64,000 nucleotides of DNA from positions 124,001-188,000 of the forward strand of contig NZ_JBQKJT010000006.1 in the NCBI RefSeq assembly GCF_052117125.1, read 5' to 3'. The position numbers and the translations under genes are program-made. A model generated the notes under the pieces. That model made no database searches. It had not been told where the DNA came from and saw only the letters and a program-made list of their open reading frames with translations. Source of the stretch: Avoscillospira_A sp052117125. GTDB lineage: Bacteria > Bacillota > Clostridia > Oscillospirales > Oscillospiraceae. Positions 43,035-50,833 of this stretch are shown piece by piece; position 1 is the first letter of the stretch; the number at the start of each line of letters is the position of its first letter.

Positions 43035-44525
43035 ATGGCTTTTTACTATTCCGAACCGTCCCGCACCTTCAGTGAGTACCTGCTGATCCCCGGCTACACC
43101 GGACCCGACTGCATCCCCGGCAACGTCAGCCTGCAAACCCCTCTGGTCAAATACCGCAAGGGCCAGGAGGTGTGCCCCATCTGCCTGAACATACCGCTGG
43201 TCTCCGCCATTATGCAGTCCGTGTCCAACGACACCCTGGCCGTAGCCCTGGCCAAGGAGGGCGGCATGTCCTTTATCTTCGGCTCCCAGTCCATTGAGAG
43301 CGAGGCCGCCATGGTGGAAAAGGTCAAAGCCTACAAGGCCGGTTTTGTTGTCAGCGACTCCAACGTAACCCCCGACAACACTCTGGGCGATGTGCTGGCC
43401 ATGACCCGCCGCAGCGGCCACTCCACCCTGGCCGTCACCGAAGACGGCACCCCCAACGGCAAGCTTCTGGGCGTGGTCACGGGCCGCGACTACCGGGTGT
43501 CCCGCATGACTGAGGACATCCCCGTCCGGGACTTCATGACCCCCATTGAGCGGCTTATCACCGCCCCTGCCTCCACCAACCTCAAGGAGGCCAATGACAT
43601 CATCTGGGAGCACAAGCTCAACTCCCTGCCTATCATCGATGACAACGGTTGCCTTATGTACTTCGTCTTCCGCAAGGACTACGCCGACCACAAGGACCAT
43701 CCTCTGAGCCTCCAGGACGCCAACAAGCGCTATATGGTGGGCGCCGGCATCAACACCCGCGACTTTACCGAGCGGGTTCCCGCCCTGGTGAAGGCCGGGG
43801 CCGATGTGCTGTGTATCGACTCCTCCGAGGGCCACTCCATCTGGCAGAAGCGGACCATTGACTACATTCGGGAGAACTACGGCGACTCCGTCAAGGTGGG
43901 CGCGGGCAACGTCGTTGACCGGGAGGGCTTCCTCTATCTGGCCGAGGCCGGAGCCGATTTCGTGAAGGTCGGCATCGGCGGCGGCTCCATCTGCATCACC
44001 CGCGAGCAGAAGGGCATCGGCCGCGGCCAGGCCACGGCGCTGATTGAGGTGGCCGCCGCCCGGGACGAGTATTTCCAGGAGACCGGCATCTATGTGCCCA
44101 TCTGCTCCGACGGCGGCATCGTCCATGACTACCACATGACCCTGGCCCTGGCCATGGGCGCGGACTTCCTGATGCTGGGCCGCTACTTTGCCCGCTTTGA
44201 CGAAAGCCCCACCAATAAGGTCCTGGTGGACGGCGTCTACCGCAAGGAGTACTGGGGCGAAGGCTCCAACCGCGCCCGCAACTGGCAGCGTTACGACCTG
44301 GGCGGCGCGGCCGGTCTCAGCTTTGAGGAGGGCGTGGACTCCTACGTCACCTACGCCGGTTCCCTCCACGACGGTGTGGAAAAGAGTATGTACAAGGTCA
44401 AGTCCACCATGTGCAACTGCGGCGCGGTCACCATTCCCCAGCTCCAGCAGGACGCCCGCATTACCCTGGTGTCCGCCACCTCCATCGTCGAGGGCGGCTA
44501 CCACGACGTGATTTTGAAGAAGTGA
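43035..44525 (+). CDS. guaB: IMP dehydrogenase, Tritrichomonas-like
   Basis: 496 aa. TIM barrel with an inserted CBS pair (~105-225). Catalytic loop GIGGGSICITREQKG (Cys320) and mobile-flap Arg419-Tyr420 in WQRYDLGG. Oxidises IMP to XMP with NAD+. From memory the sequence is nearly collinear with IMPDH of the protist Tritrichomonas foetus, sharing IPLVSAIMQSVS, GFVVSDSNV, KSTMCNCGA and YWGEGS; ordinary bacterial GuaB has GIGPGSICTTR instead. Last gene of the purine operon, AGGAGG before the ATG. Confidence 0.95.
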   Translation: MAFYYSEPSRTFSEYLLIPGYTGPDCIPGNVSLQTPLVKYRKGQEVCPICLNIPLVSAIMQSVSNDTLAVALAKEGGMSFIFGSQSIESEAAMVEKVKAYKAGFVVSDSNVTPDNTLGDVLAMTRRSGHSTLAVTEDGTPNGKLLGVVTGRDYRVSRMTEDIPVRDFMTPIERLITAPASTNLKEANDIIWEHKLNSLPIIDDNGCLMYFVFRKDYADHKDHPLSLQDANKRYMVGAGINTRDFTERVPALVKAGADVLCIDSSEGHSIWQKRTIDYIRENYGDSVKVGAGNVVDREGFLYLAEAGADFVKVGIGGGSICITREQKGIGRGQATALIEVAAARDEYFQETGIYVPICSDGGIVHDYHMTLALAMGADFLMLGRYFARFDESPTNKVLVDGVYRKEYWGEGSNRARNWQRYDLGGAAGLSFEEGVDSYVTYAGSLHDGVEKSMYKVKSTMCNCGAVTIPQLQQDARITLVSATSIVEGGYHDVILKK

Positions 44526-44535
44526 AATAGTTTTT

Positions 44536-44624
44536 TCGGGGGCTCTGCCCCCCAAACCCCCTCGATTTTTTGAAGAAAATCGAGTAAAACTTGCACTGGC
44601 CCTGGATTTCTTTAAAATCCAGGG
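44536..44624 (+). repeat. Cluster of intergenic hairpins after guaB
   Basis: Three neighbouring palindromes: GGGGGC-TCT-GCCCCC (from ~44537) followed by a C-rich tail, CTCGATTTT/AAAATCGAG (44561-44584) and CCCTGGATTT/AAATCCAGGG (44600-44624). The first resembles a G/C-rich palindromic repeat common in intergenic DNA of gut Clostridia. Together they probably slow or end transcription of the purine operon. Confidence 0.5.
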
Positions 44625-44651
44625 CTAACCTTACAAAAAAGGGGTATGCTC

Positions 44652-44805
44652 ATGAAACCGTTAAAGCAAAAGGTCAGTCTGACCCTGGATGAAGATTTGA
44701 TCGCCAAGCTGCGGGTGCTGGCTGAGGACTGCGACCGTTCCCTATCTCAGTACATCAATGTAACAGGAGCATGTAGCCAAGCTGAAGCAACAGAAAAAAG
44801 CGTAA
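44652..44805 (+). pseudogene. Frameshifted ribbon-helix-helix (Arc/CopG-type) small protein
   Basis: The first ~38 codons encode a ribbon-helix-helix start: MKPLKQKVSLTLDEDLIAKL then VLAEDCDRSLSQYINV. After the valine the reading frame shifts, and the expected continuation EHVAKLKQQKKA and stop appear in another frame at 44767-44805. An intact relative would be ~50 aa. A small indel around 44762-44767 (TAACAG) therefore breaks the gene. Read straight through, the frame runs antisense into the dus gene and is not credible. Confidence 0.65.
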
Positions 44806-44840
44806 AAATATCCCGGATGCGATGCATCCGGGATATTTTT
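44804..44840. terminator. Bidirectional terminator between the purine operon end and dus
   Basis: A 17-bp perfect stem (44804-44820 with 44824-44840), loop GAT, A-run on one side and T-run on the other. Confidence 0.92.
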
Positions 44841-44844
44841 GTCA

Positions 44845-45804
44845 TTACCAATCAATCTGCGGTGTCTCCCGCAGGGGCAGGGTGTCGATGGCCAGGCGGG
44901 ACAGGTCCCGGAACTCCCTGGGGTCCGAGGATTTCCGCAGCTGTTTGGCCAGCTTCTTGTTCTCGTCCAGCAGCAAAATCAGATACCGCCAATGGGCTTT
45001 CATACGCAGCATGGCGTTACCGGGTCCGCCGAAGGACACCTCATAGCCGTCGAACAGTTCCTCATTGAACCGCCGCAACTCCTCCCGGGTGATGGGGCCG
45101 CCGCCCCGCAGTCTCCGGCCCATGGCCGGGTCAGCCAGAAATCCCCGGCCCGCCATGAATCCGGCGGCGGCGGGATACCGTTCCATGGCAACGCGGCAAT
45201 CGTCTACGGTTTTCAGATCGCCGTTGCAGATCACCGGGCAGGAACAGCGCTCCAACGCCATTGTAAAACCCTCGGGCCGCACCGGGTGGCGGTACATATC
45301 CGTCGTAATGCGGGGGTGGACCGTCAGCTCCGTCATAGGGTAACGGGTCAACAGGTCCAGAACGGGCCCAAATTCCTCCGGCGACTTCATGCCCATGCGG
45401 GTCTTGATGGAGATGTCCACCGGGCATTGTGCAAAAATCGTATCAAGAAATTCCTCCAGCTCCGGCAGACGGCCCAGAAAGCCGGAACCTTTCCCCTTGG
45501 CCGTCACGGTACCCGAGGGGCAGCCCAGGTTCAGATTGACCTCCTGATAGCCATGGTCGGCCAGGACCCCGGTGGCAAAGAGGAAGTCCACCGCCGATTT
45601 GGTCAAAATCTGCGGCACCACCGGCGTATCACCGTTGTACTCCGGCAGAATGTCCCGCCGGACACGGGGCGTGATGGTATGTTCCTGGGTGGGCGACCAG
45701 AAGGGCATCCAATAGCGGTCCACGCCGCCGAAAATTTTGTGGTGCAGATTGCGGTAAGCCGCGTCGGTAACGCCCTCCATGGGGGCAAAGTCAAAGCGTT
45801 TCAT
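44845..45804 (-). CDS. tRNA-dihydrouridine synthase family protein
   Basis: 319 aa flavin TIM-barrel enzyme. FAPMEGVTDAAYR, NLNLGCPSGTVTAKGKGSGF (catalytic Cys), IKTRMGM and ICNGDLKTVDD match the Dus family. Reduces uridine in tRNA D-loops with NADPH. Some conserved spacing differs from DusB and the chain is a little short, so assignment stops at family level. Its ATG overlaps the greA stop by one base (TGATG), so they are coupled. Confidence 0.88.
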   Translation of the reverse strand: MKRFDFAPMEGVTDAAYRNLHHKIFGGVDRYWMPFWSPTQEHTITPRVRRDILPEYNGDTPVVPQILTKSAVDFLFATGVLADHGYQEVNLNLGCPSGTVTAKGKGSGFLGRLPELEEFLDTIFAQCPVDISIKTRMGMKSPEEFGPVLDLLTRYPMTELTVHPRITTDMYRHPVRPEGFTMALERCSCPVICNGDLKTVDDCRVAMERYPAAAGFMAGRGFLADPAMGRRLRGGGPITREELRRFNEELFDGYEVSFGGPGNAMLRMKAHWRYLILLLDENKKLAKQLRKSSDPREFRDLSRLAIDTLPLRETPQIDW

Positions 45805-46310
45805 CAATAGCGGCTGATCTCCAGAGAATCATCATCCACGCCCTTTTCGATGGCCCGGATTTCTACATAGTAGCTGTAATCGGCGTTGACCTCCACCTTG
45901 ACCCGGTCGCCGATCTTGTGGCCCAGCACCGCCTTTCCCACCGGCGACTCCTTGCTGATTAGGCCCTTGAGGGGATTCTGCCGCAGCGTGGTCACCAGCT
46001 GAATGACCTCTTCCTCGTCGTCTTCCTCCATATAGATGGTGACTTTGTCAAAAAGGCCCACGGTGTCCTCGTCGGTCACGGTGCCGTCAATGACATGGGC
46101 CGTCTTAATCATCCGCTCCAGATAGCGGATGCGGCTGTCATTGCGGCGCTTTTCCTGCTTGGCCGCCTTGTACTCAAAGTTTTCGCTGAGATCGCCGAAG
46201 GCCCGGGCGGTCTGAACATCTTCAATGATCTTATGGCGCAGAACATTGGAGCGGTATTCCAGCTCCTCCTTCATCTTCTGAATATCCACCGCCGTCAATT
46301 CGTCGTGCAT
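45804..46310 (-). CDS. greA: Transcription elongation factor GreA family
   Basis: 168 aa. N-terminal coiled coil with the acidic tip region DLSENFEYKAAKQEKR, then the FKBP-like C-terminal domain ending ISKESPVGKAVLGHKIGDRV. Rescues backtracked RNA polymerase. The middle part has an acidic insert (MEEDDEEEV), so it may be a GreA paralogue rather than the housekeeping copy. Its ribosome site lies inside the end of the racemase gene. Confidence 0.88.
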   Translation of the reverse strand: MHDELTAVDIQKMKEELEYRSNVLRHKIIEDVQTARAFGDLSENFEYKAAKQEKRRNDSRIRYLERMIKTAHVIDGTVTDEDTVGLFDKVTIYMEEDDEEEVIQLVTTLRQNPLKGLISKESPVGKAVLGHKIGDRVKVEVNADYSYYVEIRAIEKGVDDDSLEISRY

Positions 46311-46313
46311 GGT

Positions 46314-47018
46314 TCAATCCTCCTTGATGGTGCCGCCGCAGAAGCGGATGGCCGCCTTGGCCAGCTCCGCTGTGGGGTCAATAAAGTCGCCGGACAGATT
46401 CAACCTCTGCCGGACCAGGGGCAGCTCCGTGCAGCCCAGAATAAAATAGCCCGCCCCCTGCCGTCTCATGCGGTCCAGGGTGTCCAGCAGGGCCGGGGCC
46501 ATGGGCGTCAAATCCCGGCCCGCCTTGACGCCGTCGTAGATGGCCGTCATCAGCGCGTCCTTTCCCGTCTCGTCTGGCATCAGGCTGGCAACGCCCGCCC
46601 GCTCCAAGGCCTGGGAATACATCCCCGTTTCCAGCGTACCACGGGTGGCCAGAATGCCCGCCGTCCGGCCTGGAAACTGCTCCGCACAGGCGTGGGCCGT
46701 GGCCTCCAGCATACTGAGAAAGGGCGTGTCCGTCATGGCCTGGAGCCGGGGCAGAAAATAGTGGGCCGTGTTGCAGGGCATCAAAATGCAGTCGGCGCCG
46801 CAGGCTTCCAGATGGCGTAAGGCGTCGGCCATCTCCGGCACCGGGTCGGGCCCGCCCCGCAGAATGGCGGCGGTCCGGTCGGGGATGGCGCTGTTGCTGT
46901 CGATGTAAACGCGGATGTGTTCATTGTCGCTGTGGGCGTCGGTGAGCAGGACGATCTTACGGAAGAGATCGGCCGTTGCAAGGGGTCCCATGCCGCCCAA
47001 AATGCCGATGGTTTTCAT
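46314..47018 (-). CDS. Aspartate/glutamate racemase family protein
   Basis: 234 aa. Starts MKTIGILGGMGPLATADLF, the classic Asp/Glu racemase N-terminus, with the two catalytic cysteines in MPCNTAHYF and LGCTELPL. Cofactor-independent racemase making a D-amino acid, probably D-aspartate or D-glutamate, or broad as in YgeA. The ATG at 47018 follows AGGAGG. First gene of a three-gene unit with greA and dus, divergent from feo. Confidence 0.88.
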   Translation of the reverse strand: MKTIGILGGMGPLATADLFRKIVLLTDAHSDNEHIRVYIDSNSAIPDRTAAILRGGPDPVPEMADALRHLEACGADCILMPCNTAHYFLPRLQAMTDTPFLSMLEATAHACAEQFPGRTAGILATRGTLETGMYSQALERAGVASLMPDETGKDALMTAIYDGVKAGRDLTPMAPALLDTLDRMRRQGAGYFILGCTELPLVRQRLNLSGDFIDPTAELAKAAIRFCGGTIKED

Positions 47019-47108
47019 GGTGGTGCGCCTCCTGGGTATCATTGCGTATTGCATCATTGTAGCACGATTTGCCTGCCCTGTCCATGGGGGGAAATTCGCC
47101 GAAATTCC

Positions 47109-47137
47109 TTGACATTCGCCGCCTTAGAGGGTACTCT
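47109..47137 (+). promoter_or_regulatory. feo promoter with overlapping palindrome
   Basis: TTGACA (47109-47114) and TACTCT (47132-47137), 17-base spacing. TTAG begins at 47124 and the palindrome TAGAG-GGTA-CTCTA (~47125-47138) covers the -10, a plausible iron-repressor site. Confidence 0.65.
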
Positions 47138-47198
47138 ATTACCGTAAAGTTTGTTCCGGCGAACCGCCGGATTTTTCTATTGTAACAGAGGTGATACC

Positions 47199-47435
47199 AT
47201 GACATTGGATCAACTGCCCGTAGGGCAGAGCGGTACCATTACGGCCGTGGGCGGCGAAGGCCCCCTGCGCTGCCGTCTATTGGATATGGGACTGATTCCC
47301 GGCACCGCCGTGACGGTGCGGAAGGTGGCCCCCATGGGGGACCCCATGGAGCTGCGGCTCCGGGGCTATGAGTTGACGCTCCGCAAGGCCGACGCCGCCA
47401 ACATCACGGTGGAGCAGAAGGAGGCAGCCCAATGA
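47199..47435 (+). CDS. feoA: Ferrous iron transport protein A
   Basis: 78 aa SH3-like FeoA: TLDQLPVGQSGTI, LLDMGLIPGTAV and PMELRLRGYELTLR are typical. Small cytoplasmic partner of FeoB. GAGGTG precedes the ATG at 47199. Overlaps feoB by 4 bases. Confidence 0.95.
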   Translation: MTLDQLPVGQSGTITAVGGEGPLRCRLLDMGLIPGTAVTVRKVAPMGDPMELRLRGYELTLRKADAANITVEQKEAAQ

Positions 47436-49435
47436 TTTTCGCATTGGTCGGCAATCAGAATTGCGGCAAGACCACCCTGTTCAACCAGCTCACCGGCTCC
47501 AATCAGCATGTGGGCAACTTCCCCGGCGTCACCGTGGACCAGAAGGCCGGCGCCGTCCGGGGACAGAAGGATGTGGAGGTGGTGGACCTGCCGGGCATCT
47601 ACTCCCTGCGGCCCTACACCGCGGAGGAAATCGTGACCCGGGACTTTATCCTCAACCAGAAGCCCGACGGCATCATCAACATTGTGGACGGCACCAACCT
47701 GGAACGCAACCTGTACCTGTCCTTACAGCTGCTGGAAATGCGAATTCCCACGGTGCTGGCCCTGAACATGATGGACGAAGTCCGCAGCAACGGCGGCACC
47801 ATCCACACCAAGGCGCTGGCCGAACGGCTGGGCATTCCGGTCGTTCCCATCAGCGCCGCCAAGAATGAGGGCATCGACGAACTCATTGTCCAGGCCATCA
47901 ATGTGGCCAAAAAGCGGATTCCTCCGGCCGTAAGCGATTTCTGTGACCCCGGCCCCGTCCACCGCTGTATCCATGCTGTCAGCCATGTGATCGAAGATCA
48001 CGCCCAGTTGGCGGGCATCTATCCCCGGTTCGCCGCCACCAAGCTCATTGAGGGCGACGAGGACATTCTGCGGCGGCTGGACATCAACACCAACGAGCAG
48101 GAACTGATTGAACACAGCATCTGTGAGATGGAGCACGAGCGGGGGTTGGACCGCAACGCGGCCTTGGCCGATATGCGCTACGCCTTTATCGAAAAGGTCT
48201 GCCGGGACACGGTGGTTAAATGTCAGGAGAGCCGGGAGCACAAGCGCAGCGAGCGCATTGACAGCGTCTTGACCCATCGAATCTTTGCAATTCCCATTTT
48301 CCTTGGGATCATGTTCTTCATTTTCTACATCACCTTCGGTCCCGTGGGCACGTTCCTGTCCGACGGCCTTGCCGCAGGCATCGACGGCCTCATTGCCCTG
48401 GCGGATAAGGGACTGACGGCCTATGGCATCAATCCGGTGGTCCACTCTCTGCTCATTGACGGCGTCTTTGCCGGTGTGGGCAGCGTGTTGAGCTTCCTGC
48501 CTCTGATTGTGGTGCTCTTTTTCTTCCTGTCCATTCTGGAGGATACGGGCTATATGGCCCGGGTAGCCTTTGTCATGGATAAGCTGCTGCGAAAAATCGG
48601 CCTGTCGGGCCGCAGCATCGTCCCCATGCTCATCGGCTTCGGCTGTTCGGTCCCGGCCATTCTGGCCACCCGGACCCTGTCTTCGGAGCGGGACCGGAAA
48701 ATGACGGTGTTTCTCACACCGTTTATGAGCTGCTCTGCCAAAATCCCCATTTACGCGGTCTTTGTGGCGGCTTTTTTCCAGCATTATCAGGCGCTGGTGA
48801 TGATCTGTCTCTATGTGGGCGGCATGGCCGTGGGCGTGCTGGTGGCACTGCTGTACAACCACACGGCGTTCCGGGGCAACAGCGTACCCTTTGTCATGGA
48901 GCTGCCCAACTACCGATTCCCTTCGGCCAAAAGCGTTGCATTGCTTCTGTGGGAAAAGGCAAGGGACTTTTTGCAGAAGGCCTTCACTGTGATTTTTGTG
49001 GCTACCATCGTCATCTGGTTTTTGCAGACCTTTGACACCCGCCTCAATGTGGTGACCGACAGCAGCACCAGTCTGATGGCCGATCTGGGCCGCCTGCTCT
49101 CCCCCATCCTGGCGCCTCTGGGCTTCGGTGACTGGCGGATCGCTTCGGCGTTGGTCGTAGGTCTGACGGCCAAAGAGGCGGTGGTCAGCACCCTCAGTGT
49201 TCTGACCGGCACCACCCTGGCCACGCTGGCGGACAATTTGAGCGCGTTGTTCACGGTGCATACCGCCATCAGCTTCCTGGCGTTCACACTGCTGTACACC
49301 CCCTGTGTGGCCGCTATTGGCGCCGTTCGCAAGGAGCTGAGCCGTCTGGAAGCCTTTCTGTTTGTGGGTATCCAGTGTCTCATTGCCTGGATTGTGGCCT
49401 TTGTGGTCTATCAGATTGTGGGGTTGATTCTGTGA
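47432..49435 (+). CDS. feoB: Ferrous iron transporter B
   Basis: 667 aa. N-terminal G-protein domain with G1 GNQNCGKTT, the NFPGVTVDQKAG switch, G3 DLPGIYSL and G4 NMMDE; a guanine-dissociation-like linker; then about eight to ten membrane helices with the two Gate motifs (FGCSVPAILATRTL; LYTPCVAAIGAVRKE). Imports Fe2+ driven or gated by GTP. Operon feoA-feoB-small Cys-rich gene, expected to be repressed by iron. Confidence 0.96.
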   Translation: MIFALVGNQNCGKTTLFNQLTGSNQHVGNFPGVTVDQKAGAVRGQKDVEVVDLPGIYSLRPYTAEEIVTRDFILNQKPDGIINIVDGTNLERNLYLSLQLLEMRIPTVLALNMMDEVRSNGGTIHTKALAERLGIPVVPISAAKNEGIDELIVQAINVAKKRIPPAVSDFCDPGPVHRCIHAVSHVIEDHAQLAGIYPRFAATKLIEGDEDILRRLDINTNEQELIEHSICEMEHERGLDRNAALADMRYAFIEKVCRDTVVKCQESREHKRSERIDSVLTHRIFAIPIFLGIMFFIFYITFGPVGTFLSDGLAAGIDGLIALADKGLTAYGINPVVHSLLIDGVFAGVGSVLSFLPLIVVLFFFLSILEDTGYMARVAFVMDKLLRKIGLSGRSIVPMLIGFGCSVPAILATRTLSSERDRKMTVFLTPFMSCSAKIPIYAVFVAAFFQHYQALVMICLYVGGMAVGVLVALLYNHTAFRGNSVPFVMELPNYRFPSAKSVALLLWEKARDFLQKAFTVIFVATIVIWFLQTFDTRLNVVTDSSTSLMADLGRLLSPILAPLGFGDWRIASALVVGLTAKEAVVSTLSVLTGTTLATLADNLSALFTVHTAISFLAFTLLYTPCVAAIGAVRKELSRLEAFLFVGIQCLIAWIVAFVVYQIVGLIL

Positions 49436-49575
49436 CGTGGCTGGACTGGCTTCTGGTGGCCCTGGTGGTGGGCTGGCTGCTCTTTGTGCTCATTCGCCGC
49501 CCTGGCCGGGGCTGCTGCGGTGGATGCAAAGGCTGTTCCAACACCTGTCACTGTGATAAAAAGAATAAATCATAA
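49432..49575 (+). CDS. FeoB-associated Cys-rich membrane protein
   Basis: 47 aa. One membrane helix (WLLVALVVGWLLFVLI) followed by a short Cys-rich tail, CCGGCKGCSNTCHCDKK, with six Cys and one His that could hold iron. Small proteins of this kind sit directly after feoB in many Firmicutes and may fill the place of FeoC. GTG start overlaps the feoB stop (GTGA). Confidence 0.85.
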   Translation: MTWLDWLLVALVVGWLLFVLIRRPGRGCCGGCKGCSNTCHCDKKNKS

Positions 49576-49580
49576 CCCCT

Positions 49581-49614
49581 GCGCCGAAGAACTTCGCGGT
49601 TCTTCGGCGCTTTT
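49581..49614 (+). terminator. Terminator of the feo operon
   Basis: A 12-bp perfect stem (49581-49592 with 49599-49610), loop TTCGCG, followed by TTTT. Confidence 0.9.
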
Positions 49615-49632
49615 GTGATTTTTACCATATGG

Positions 49633-49646
49633 TTAGCATATACTAA
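49633..49646. promoter_or_regulatory. TTAG-N6-CTAA motif, upstream copy
   Basis: TTAG-CATATA-CTAA within GGTTAGCATATACTAATC. Same half-sites and spacing as the copy at 49792-49805; lies ~65 bases upstream of the -35. Confidence 0.45.
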
Positions 49647-49696
49647 TCATTTAATTTGTAACATGTTCCGATTCTCAGCCTTTTCAAAAAAATCCC

Positions 49697-49725
49697 TTGT
49701 CAATTTCCCAGTAATATGCTATTCT
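49697..49725 (+). promoter_or_regulatory. Promoter of the siderophore importer operon
   Basis: TTGTCA (49697-49702) and TATTCT (49720-49725), 17-base spacing. A degenerate TTAG-N6-CAAA follows at 49737-49750, close to the expected transcription start. Confidence 0.65.
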
Positions 49726-49791
49726 TTACCCGAAAGTTAGCTACAGCAAACTATTCAGCCCGCCGATGCGGGTTCCTGTTTGCCCCGTTGG

Positions 49792-49805
49792 TTAGATTTA
49801 CCTAA
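49792..49805. promoter_or_regulatory. TTAG-N6-CTAA motif, downstream copy
   Basis: TTAG-ATTTAC-CTAA, extended to the inverted repeat GTTAG/CTAAC (49791-49806), in the leader about 25 bases before the first gene. Candidate binding site for an iron-responsive DtxR- or Fur-type repressor. Confidence 0.5.
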
Positions 49806-49828
49806 CTATTTAGAAGGAGAAACCGACC

Positions 49829-50833
49829 GTGAAAGAGCGTACCATCACCCTGGTCCTGGCCTGCTGTCTGGCCGTGGCCTCCGTGCTGTCCCTGTTTGTG
49901 GGCGTCATTGACCTAAATCTTTCCTCCCTGCTGGGCGGCGACCTGCATCAGCTGGAGATTTTTCTCATCTCCCGACTGCCCCGGCTGCTGGCCATTCTCT
50001 GTACCGGCGTGGGCATGAGCGTGGCGGGCCTGATTATGCAGCAGCTATGTCAGAACAAGTTCGTCTCCCCCACCACCGGCGCCACCATCTCCTCGGCCCA
50101 GCTGGGCATCCTCATCGCCCTGCTGTTCCTGCCCGCTTCCACCTTGTGGAGCCGCGCCGTCTTCGCCTTTGTCTTTGCCATCCTGGGGACCTGGGTGTTC
50201 GTCTGGTTCATCCAGCGCATTCAGTTCAAGGACGCCGTTATGGTCCCCCTGGTGGGCATCATGTTCGGCAACGTCATCGGCGGCATCACCAGTTACCTGT
50301 CCTATCAGTTTGAAATGACCCAGGCCCTTTCCTCCTGGCTGGTGGGCCACTTCTCTCTGGTCCTCAAGGGCCGCTATGAGATCGTCTGGCTGGTGGCGCC
50401 CCTGGTGGTCCTGGCCTTTGTCTTCGCCAACCACTTCAATATTGTCGGCATGGGCAAGGACTTTTCCCGCAACCTGGGCGTCCCCTACAACGTGATTCTG
50501 TTCCTGGGCCTGTCCATTGCCGCCATGATCACCGCTTCCATTGTGGTAGTGGTGGGCTCCATCTCCTATGTGGGCCTGATTGTCCCCAATGTGGTCACCA
50601 TGTTCAAAGGCGACAAGCTGCGGGGCACTTTGACGGATACGGCCCTGTTCGGCGCGCTGTTCGTTCTGGTCTGCGACATGATCGGCCGGGTCGTCATTTT
50701 CCCCTACGAGCTGCCCATCGAACTGATTGTCGGCATTTTGGGCAGTCTGATTTTTGTGGGACTGCTGTTCTATCGGCTCCGGGGCAAAAAAACCGTCCGT
50801 CTCGCTGTACAGAAAGGAGGCTGCTGCTCTTGA
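49829..50833 (+). CDS. Iron-siderophore ABC transporter permease (YclN-like)
   Basis: 334 aa FecCD/BtuC-type permease with about nine or ten helices and the ATPase-coupling region near GNVIGGITSYLSYQFEM. ISRLPRLLAILCTGVGMSVAG is the usual N-terminal signature. Order permease-permease-ATPase-binding protein equals B. subtilis yclNOPQ (petrobactin importer). GTG start with AGAAGGAG upstream. Overlaps the second permease by 4 bases. Confidence 0.9.
   Translation: MKERTITLVLACCLAVASVLSLFVGVIDLNLSSLLGGDLHQLEIFLISRLPRLLAILCTGVGMSVAGLIMQQLCQNKFVSPTTGATISSAQLGILIALLFLPASTLWSRAVFAFVFAILGTWVFVWFIQRIQFKDAVMVPLVGIMFGNVIGGITSYLSYQFEMTQALSSWLVGHFSLVLKGRYEIVWLVAPLVVLAFVFANHFNIVGMGKDFSRNLGVPYNVILFLGLSIAAMITASIVVVVGSISYVGLIVPNVVTMFKGDKLRGTLTDTALFGALFVLVCDMIGRVVIFPYELPIELIVGILGSLIFVGLLFYRLRGKKTVRLAVQKGGCCS

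Noticed and set aside
39345..44555. A 1736-codon open frame on the minus strand opposite purL and guaB
   Set aside because: It mirrors the codon-position bias of the real genes on the other strand and has low-complexity Gly/His/Val/Leu composition. It also crosses two genes with intact catalytic motifs.
44646..45068. 140-aa reading of the ribbon-helix-helix gene
   Set aside because: After codon ~40 it runs through a terminator and antisense to dus; the true continuation is in another frame.
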